From contig JALQBC010000067.1 of assembly GCA_023375675.1 (NCBI GenBank), forward strand, positions 62,001 to 126,000: a DNA stretch of 64,000 nucleotides, given 5' to 3'. The position numbers and the translations under genes were made by a program. This document shows, piece after piece, positions 58,487 through 64,000 of the stretch. This stretch comes from Cytospora piceicola. Taxonomy: Eukaryota; Ascomycota; Sordariomycetes; Diaporthales; Cytosporaceae. Positions within the stretch are counted from its first letter, which is position 1. Each line of letters begins with the position of its first letter. The notes below the pieces were generated by a model. That model ran no database searches and was not told the origin of the DNA. It worked only from the letters and a program-made list of their open reading frames with translations.

Positions 58487-59326
58487 ATGTTAAAAAAAAA
58501 ATATTATTTGGGATCCGTGTTAGTAGGAGGCGTTCGTTGTTTTAACTATATGTGCATTTCACGTTTAAGAACCATAGGTACCGTTCCCATATGTTTATCG
58601 CTCAATCGTAGATATTATTCTACCTCAAGTTTCCCTCCACAATTACCAGGTTCTCCTGATATACCTGAGCCAATTTTAATTCTAGATTTAGATTACCAAG
58701 CTAGTTTAATCCAGTATGAAAGCTTATTAAGAGGTAAAGGTGGTATTTATTCTTTAGTTAATACCGTTAGTGGTAAACGTTATATTGGAAGTGCGAAAGA
58801 TTTTTATATAAGACTTAATGAACATTTAAGGTATAAAAACAATTCAAACGTTGCACTACAGAAAGCCTTCGTTAAGTATGGTTATGGAAAGTTTAAATTA
58901 TATATTTATGAGTATTTCACATATGAAAGCAAAATAATGAGTCATAAATCTTTAACAGGGTTAGAAACTAGTTATATTGCTAAATTCCCTTTTGACACTC
59001 TGTATAATTTTAGTACTTTAGCTCATAATAATTTGGGTTATAAACATACTGATGAAGCTAAATTAAAAATCAGTAAACCAGGTATGTTAAATCCTATGTA
59101 CGGTAAAAGTCATAGTGATGATACAAAGGTTAAGATGAGCGCTTTAAAAAATAAGTATCCTTTAGGAGTCGGTATTTTTTATTTACAAGGTAATTTAGTT
59201 GCTAAATTTCAAAATAATGTAGAATTAGCTAAACACTTAAATATCTCTAAAGTTACTGTAGGTAAATATTTAAATTCTAATCTCGTATATATGAATACTT
59301 ATTATTTTAGGCCCATTACGGGTTAA
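58487..59326 (+). CDS. GIY-YIG endonuclease, copy B, intact
   Basis: 279 codons from ATG 58487 to TAA 59324-59326, no TGA needed. Leader SLNRRYYSTSSFPP, nuclease GKGGIYSLVNTVSGKRYIGS, AKDFYIRLNEHLRYKNNSNV, KYGYGKFKLYIYEYF, LETSYIAKFPFDTLYNFS, GYKHTDEAKLKISKPGMLNP, tail NNVELAKHLNISKVTVGKYL. The conserved GIY, YIG, Arg, Glu (LET) and Asn (YNF) positions are present. It lacks all three GC inserts of its neighbour copy A. Likely the working endonuclease of the nad1 intron. Confidence 0.9.
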   Translation: MLKKKYYLGSVLVGGVRCFNYMCISRLRTIGTVPICLSLNRRYYSTSSFPPQLPGSPDIPEPILILDLDYQASLIQYESLLRGKGGIYSLVNTVSGKRYIGSAKDFYIRLNEHLRYKNNSNVALQKAFVKYGYGKFKLYIYEYFTYESKIMSHKSLTGLETSYIAKFPFDTLYNFSTLAHNNLGYKHTDEAKLKISKPGMLNPMYGKSHSDDTKVKMSALKNKYPLGVGIFYLQGNLVAKFQNNVELAKHLNISKVTVGKYLNSNLVYMNTYYFRPITG

Positions 59327-59483
59327 ATATCTTTTGAGTGTTGCCATGGTAAAAAAAAAACTACGCTTGCTATTTTATATGAAAATTCCATTAGTATTTT
59401 TAAGAGGGTTTACGTCTTCTTTTAAATTAACCTTTCTTAATTTATTAGTAGCAGTGTAGCCCCTCCTCATAATAATAAAAATG

Positions 59484-60029
59484 GAATCAGAATTAGTTAG
59501 TGGATTTATGACAGAACACGCTGCAGTTGTCTTTGTATTCTTTTTTTTAGCGGAATACGGAAGTATAGTATTAATGTGTATATTAACTAGTTTATTATTT
59601 TTAGGAGGTTACTTACCAATATACTCTATTTCTTATCTAATAAGTTTGATAGATTATATTTATTTTGAATTATTTTTTGATAGTTGATTAAATTTCTATG
59701 GCTATAGTAGCCAATATGTTTATGAAATAGCGAATAACCCTAGTTTTTATTTTATAGAAAATAGAGGGCCAGCGCAATATTATATAGAATATATATTAAA
59801 TAACCCAAATTTAGAAGGATTATTATATGGTTTAACTTTAGGACTGAAAAGTTCTATTATGATTTTTGTCTTCGTTTGATCGAGAGCTTCTTTCCCACGT
59901 ATAAGATTCGATCAATTAATGGCATTCTGTTGAACAGTTTTACTGCCTATTCTATTTGCTATAATTATATTTGTACCTTGTATTTTATTTAGTTTCGATA
60001 TATTTCCAGTTAGTATAAACTTATTTTAG
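59484..60029 (+). CDS. nad1: NADH dehydrogenase subunit 1, exon 2
   Basis: [40 protein letters not shown], then a variable loop ([20 protein letters not shown], longer than in many fungi) and [40 protein letters not shown], ending SINLF TAG 60027-60029. TGA codons at conserved Trp. Confidence 0.94.
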
Positions 60030-60133
60030 ATTAATAGAATCTACTCTTTTTATCATGGAATTTTCCATTTGATGATGTAAACATTTTTATTTAGTTAGTA
60101 ATTTAGGAAATATATTGACTTTTAACCAAAAAA

Positions 60134-61693
60134 ATGTTAATATCCAGTTTATTATTAATACCTATTTTAGGTATATTTTTAATTTATAGTACAACTTCTT
60201 ATCAAAAACTTGCTTTAGATAACACTACGCAGCACGAAAATAATACATATTATAAAAAAATTGCTCTTGGAACTTCTATTATAAATTTAATAATATCTTT
60301 AATTATTTATATCTCATTTGATTTTAGTAGTAACCAATTTCAATTCGTTTCTTCTCTGTGTGATACGAGTTTCTATTGTTTATATATTGGAGTTGATACC
60401 CAATCTATATATTTTGTTCTATTAACTACCTTAATAGTTCCAGTAACTTTAATATCTAATTGAAATTCAATAAATCATGGCGTAAGAACTTACACAGTTA
60501 TAATATTATTATTAGAAACTCTGTTATTAGGTTCATTTGTAGCTTTAGATTTACTCCTGTTTTATGTATTCTTTGAAAGTATATTACCACCTTTTTTTCT
60601 ACTAATTGGTATATTCGGTTCAGTGAATAGAGTTAGAGCTGGTTATTACTTATTTTTATACACATTAGGTAGTTCTCTCTTTATGTTGCTTTCAATTCTT
60701 ACTATTAGTTCTGTTGCAGGATCTACGTATTTTGATGTAGTATTTAAGACAGACTTTGACTTTTCTTTACAAATAGTCTTATTTGCAGGAATCTTTATAG
60801 CTATAGCTGTAAAAACTCCGTTATATGGTTTAAACTCTTGACTATTAAAAGCCCATGTAGAAGCTCCGCTGGGTGGTAGTATTTTATTAGCGGCAATTGT
60901 TTTGAAACTAGCTTTGTATGCGGTATTTAGATTAGTACTTCCTATATTACCACAAGCTAGTTTATATTTCACACCTCTAGTGTATGTTTTCTGTGTAATA
61001 ACTGTTATATACGCAGCATTTAGTACCCTTCGTACTGTAGATCTAAAAGAAATTGTGGCTTATTCTTCTGTGGGTCATGCGGCCATTTATCTTCTTGGTG
61101 CTTTTAGTAATACAGTTCAAGGTATTGAAGGTTCTATTCTATTAGGGTTAGGTCACGGATTTGCATCTAGCGGTTTATTTTTTATTGTAGGTGGTGTCTT
61201 GTACGATCGTACAGGTACTCGGAATATTGCCTTATACCGAGGATTAGCTCAATTAATGCCTCTGTTTTCTATACTATTCTTTATATTAATTTTAGCAAAT
61301 TGCGGTACTCCGTTAACATTAAATTTTGCGGGGGAATTCTTGAGCTTATACGGTGCTATTGAAAGACTGCCTATCCTTGGTGCTTTAGCTTGTTCATCTA
61401 TTGTGTTATCAGCTGCCTATTCTATTTATCTTTATAATAGAGTAGTTTTCGGAGGATCATTTACCTTATTCATTGAAGAAAATCTTTCCGACTTAACTAA
61501 AAGAGAGTTTTTTATTCTTTTTGTTTTAGTGTTTTTCACAATATTATTTGGTGTGTATCCTAGCTTCATTTTAGATGGTTTACATTACGGTGTATCTAGC
61601 TTAATTTATCTAAGTCCAGATTATAGTGATTTTTTAAGTAGCTCAAGTATAATACCAGGACAGTCTGATGGTTATAGTGATTTTTTTAAGTAG
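60134..61693 (+). CDS. nad4: NADH dehydrogenase subunit 4, with altered C-terminus
   Basis: Proton-pumping subunit of complex I. ATG 60134: MLISSLLLIPILGIFLIYST, YIGVDTQSIYFVLLTTLIVP, DLLLFYVFFESILPPFFLLI, NRVRAGYYLFLYTLGSSLF, KTPLYGLNSWLLKAHVEAPL, VDLKEIVAYSSVGHAAIYLL, GSILLGLGHGFASSGLFFIV, LNFAGEFLSLYGAIERLP. Conserved sequence ends near FILDGLHYGVSSLIYLS (61610). The end was changed by a 51-base tandem duplication with one extra T (61622-61724), which puts TAG 61691-61693 in frame. About 519 residues, near normal length. Confidence 0.94.
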
Positions 61694-61724
61694 CTCAAGT
61701 ATAATACCAGGACAGTCTGATGGT
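61622..61724. repeat. 51-base tandem duplication at the nad4 end
   Basis: Units 61622-61672 and 61673-61724 are identical except for one extra T in the T-run of unit 2. Unit 1 codes YSDFLSSSSIIPGQSDG in the nad4 frame; the extra T ends the frame at 61691. Without it the frame would run on about 35 more codons. Confidence 0.95.
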
Positions 61725-62553
61725 TATAGTTCTGTATTAACTTTCGGAGGGATTTGTGTAGTATTTGGTGCTTTAATATTAGGTGTAGCCAGAAACCTTC
61801 TTCATTTAGAAAACATTTTACAATTACTAACATATTAGCTGGTTTAATAGCTTTATCCGTAGGGTGTTGATTTAAATTTAGTGGTTTACCTCAATGTATT
61901 TTAAGCTTTATTGGTTTGGGTTCTACTGAATTAAATCAATATATTCTTACAGGTTTTTTTTTTAGTCGCTAGGTTGGGTATTAAGGGTGTTGTTGAAGAT
62001 ATCTTTTATCATCTAGATATATTTAAACCTTTGTATATGAATATACAAGATCTTCTTAATCCCTTACCAGAATCTGGTCCGGGTTCAGGTTTAGGTTCGG
62101 GTTCAGGTTCAGGTTCTGGGCAAAGTTCAGTAGACTCAAGATTTGGAGTTCCTTCTGAACTTGTGGGTTCTATAAGATTTTTAGGTGATGGGTTTAGTGT
62201 ACTTGGGGGATGGAAGGGTTTTTATAAAGAATCCTTTTGGAATATCATCTTTTCTTGATGTAAAAGGTGATAATAATGTTAGATCTCAACCTAAATTTTA
62301 TGCGAAGTGTATATTAAACGCTCTTGAACATAAAAATATGCTATTTGGTGATGATAATATACCTATGCATTCTTATTTAGATCCTTCAGCTAATACGTGA
62401 TTAAATGGCTTTATGAAACATTCTCATCCTAACACAGATCCAAATGGTAGTGCCAATTCTAGTTCTGTAAGAAAAGATATTCATAAATTTATTTGACATA
62501 AAAATTCACTTCATATTATTTATTTAAATAAAGTTATATTATTCTTTAGAATT
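61714..62553 (+). pseudogene. Unrecognised ORF behind nad4, broken by frameshifts
   Basis: Successive frames read SVLTFGGICVVFGALILGVA, then (shift near 61810) FTITNILAGLIALSVGCWFK and FSGLPQCILSFIGLGS, (shift at a T-run, 61957-61966) GIKGVVEDIFYHLDIFKPLY with a Gly-Ser linker (GSGLGSGSGSGSG, 62080-62120), and (shift near 62210) VRSQPKFYAKCILNALEHKN, ending WHKNSLHIIYLNK. Two hydrophobic segments come first and a soluble part last. The pieces join into one protein-like sequence, so this was a gene, once in frame with nad4. Confidence 0.55.
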
Positions 62554-62584
62554 TAACTACTATTGTATTTTATTTAGGTTTATC

Positions 62585-62667
62585 TTCCCGGGGGGGGGGG
62601 ACCCAAGGGGTCCCCCCCCCCCCTGGGTCCCCTTCGGGGTCCCCTCCTTAGGAGGGGGGGGGGGAAG
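62585..62667. repeat. Large GC palindrome cluster (GGGGTCCC type)
   Basis: CTTCCC, G-run, ACCCAAGGGGTCCC, C-run, TGGGTCCCCTTCGGGGTCCC, CTCCTTAGGAGG, G-run, GAAG: nested palindromes closed by CTTCCC/GGGAAG. Confidence 0.85.
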
Positions 62668-62984
62668 ATTCTTTAGTTTATCTATTAAGTAGAAATTCTT
62701 TATTTAGGTAAAGACTTAGCCGCGGTTGTAGTCAGTGGTTTATCACTAGAGTAATTATAGCAGCTACTAAAAAGCTGTAGGTAGTATTTACCTAAGAAAA
62801 GTTTACTCTCCGTTAATTAACCACGATCAAATACAACAACACTACTTCTGGTGTCACATCAAGTAGTTGGTTCTATAAATTCGTAATAAATTTCGCATTC
62901 TTAATAAATTACCGCTCTTTTGTTGAGATTAGGGGGGACCTCCTTAATATACCCTTGTGAACTAACTACTAAAAAAAAAAAAGA
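62668..62984. other. Spacer with inverted repeats before an unknown ORF
   Basis: TTATTTAGGTAAA and TTTACCTAAGAAA (62699 and 62786) are inverted arms around AGTGGTTTATCACT and CAGCTACTAAAAAGCTG hairpins. GTAGTTGG and CACTACTTCTGGTG follow. A possible structured leader for the ORF at 62985. Confidence 0.4.
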
Positions 62985-63713
62985 ATGAACACTAATTTAA
63001 ATTATATGGTAGATATTTTTAGAAATAACGAGTTTTTCGCTGTACCTAAATATTCTTTTATATTTTGTATAGATGTAGCTTTCTTAAATAGACAAGGCAA
63101 TCCTACATCAATAGCTCAGATAGCTTACAATAAAACTAACATATTCATTCCATATGGATTTGAAAATTTGGAACTCACTTTTGATCAACGGGTTAGAAGT
63201 TATTATCCCGACGGTCGATTATTAATCATGTTTGTTTTACCAGGTGAAGAAGCATTCAATTCTGTAAACGATTCAGGTGCGGGTGCGATTAAAAAGGGTG
63301 CAAAACATAATATTGTTTTTACAAACGTTAAAGATTTAAAATTTTTTTATGGTTGTGAACATAACATAATAACAATATTTGTAGGTTTCAAGAATTGATC
63401 TTCGGTAGTTCAACAGATATATTTTGACCATAAATTAATTATATCAGGTGTAGATTCTTCTAAGAGACATTGTATTAATCAATTACAAGCAAACTTTTTT
63501 ACTCACCTTACATTTTTAACAGGTGGTTACCTACTAGAATTACCCGACAAAGGAATTGTATACAATTTACCTAAATATATAATTAACCCTAAGATAGATC
63601 TTAATAAGTTTAATACTCTTTTAGATAAACCTAAACATAACTCAAATATAAAAGCTTTAAAGCGTTTCGATGAACTATATCCAGGTTTTATTTCTCAATA
63701 TTTAAATTTTTAA
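62985..63713 (+). CDS. Unrecognised ORF (242 residues)
   Basis: ATG 62985 after a run of A, as for nad1; TGA at 63396 and 63426 read as Trp; TAA 63711-63713. Sequence parts: FRNNEFFAVPKYSFIFCIDV, IPYGFENLELTFDQRVRSYY, GRLLIMFVLPGEEAFNSVND, GCEHNIITIFVGFKNW, QANFFTHLTFLTGGYLLELP. No transmembrane pattern and no HEG motif. The same frame stays open after the TAA to about 63900 (KSLKKKYFSTLRVLNYW), so the stop may be recent. A link to plasmid-type DNA polymerase N-termini is only a thought: I see no clear exonuclease or polymerase motif. Confidence 0.5.
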
Positions 63714-63884
63714 AAGATCGCAGATGAAAGTAGTAATTCTAAGCTAAATTTAACCAGAGTTGAAAATAGAGATAATATTAGCTATGATAAAACTGATTTT
63801 AAAACTAAACAAAAATCCTTGAAAAAAAAATACTTTTCAACCTTAAGAGTCCTTAACTATTGAAACTCAAATTCAAATATTACC

Positions 63885-64000
63885 GTCTTGGCTTCGCCAC
63901 CCCCCCCCCTTCTCTCCTATTTTTTCAAAAAAAAATAAAAAAATATTAAGATATTTTTCACACTCCTTCGGAGTACGAAGAGGAGGGTGGGCGGAAGGGA
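63885..64000. repeat. GC cluster with A/T hairpin at window end
   Basis: CTTGGCTTCGCCACC, C-run, CTCTCCTATTTTTTC, A-run, AAGATATTTTTCACACTCC, GGAGTACGAAGAGGAGGG. Same type as 50067-50135 (CTCCACTCCTATTTTTTC.. GTGGAGGGAGGG) and 6325-6400. Confidence 0.75.

Larger units (their letters stand above)
57237..59483 (+). mobile_element. nad1 intron (group I) with two tandem GIY-YIG ORFs
   Basis: The core is at the 5' side: CACAAATTGCTGGAAAATCC (57270), GATGGCGGTTTCGTCTAATT (57292), AATATCAGCAGGGAAG (57357), CTTCAGAGACTAGACGTGAT (57399) and the S element AATGTATAGTCCAAAC (57443). It ends at G59483 before GAATCAGAATTAG, restoring AEA-ESELVSG. The GIY-YIG genes follow the core. Confidence 0.88.

Noticed and set aside
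62985..63713. Plasmid-type DNA polymerase (dpo)
   Set aside because: Position and inverted repeats invite the idea, but I see no exonuclease or polymerase motif; left as unrecognised.

Overview
The window is part of a large, intron-rich mitochondrial genome of a filamentous ascomycete (Pezizomycotina). UGA is read as tryptophan (genetic code 4): every core gene has in-frame TGA codons where its family has Trp. All genes lie on the + strand. rps3 sits inside a group I intron in the large-subunit rRNA gene, at a site typical of Pezizomycotina. The order nad5, atp8, atp6, rns, trnY, trnN, cox3, trnG, nad6, trnV, trnI, trnS, rnl, trnT-E-M-M-L-A-F-L-Q, nad1, nad4 fits that group with rearrangements. 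I cannot name the genus.

Layout. 1-4219: end of a nad5 intron with its homing endonuclease (HEG), then the last nad5 exon, which runs on into about 430 extra in-frame residues. 4532-10842: atp8 and a four-exon atp6 with three group I introns (one LAGLIDADG and two GIY-YIG HEGs). 10843-13082: spacer with two decayed pieces of atp6 exon 4. 13083-14692: rns. 14693-18247: decayed HEGs, tRNA relics and trnY, trnN. 18248-23499: four-exon cox3 with three LAGLIDADG introns. 23457-27137: an acidic ORF overlapping the cox3 end, a second copy of the cox3 3' end, and trnW x2, trnK x2 and trnD. 27750-29141: an intact free-standing LAGLIDADG gene. 29514-32497: trnS, trnG and nad6 with an ORF-less group II intron. 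32498-37330: decayed HEGs, trnV, trnI, trnS and a duplicate of the trnG/nad6 5' region. 37785-44262: rnl with the rps3 intron. 44880-54893: a broken HEG, the tRNA cluster and many repeats. 56601-60029: nad1 with an intron holding two tandem paralogous GIY-YIG ORFs. 60134-63713: nad4, decayed ORF pieces and an unrecognised ORF.

The core genes encode subunits of complex I (nad1, 4, 5, 6), complex IV (cox3) and ATP synthase (atp6, atp8), plus both rRNAs, ribosomal protein S3 and about 19 kinds of tRNA. The rest is a record of mobile DNA: self-splicing introns with HEGs, many HEGs carrying C-terminal NUMOD1-like helix-turn-helix repeats, and several families of GC-rich palindromes that have inserted into spacers, HEGs, rps3 and the tail of nad6. 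Three themes stand out. (1) Resident genes are duplicated or extended at their 3' ends (atp6, cox3, nad4, nad5, nad6). (2) A conserved leader, with a relic tRNA in front of it, recurs upstream of cox3 and of HEG-like ORFs. (3) Paralogous HEGs lie close enough together to show exactly where palindromes inserted.

Exon-intron borders were inferred from reading frame, family conservation, a U before group I introns and a G at their end. Most should be right to within a few bases, but none was computed.
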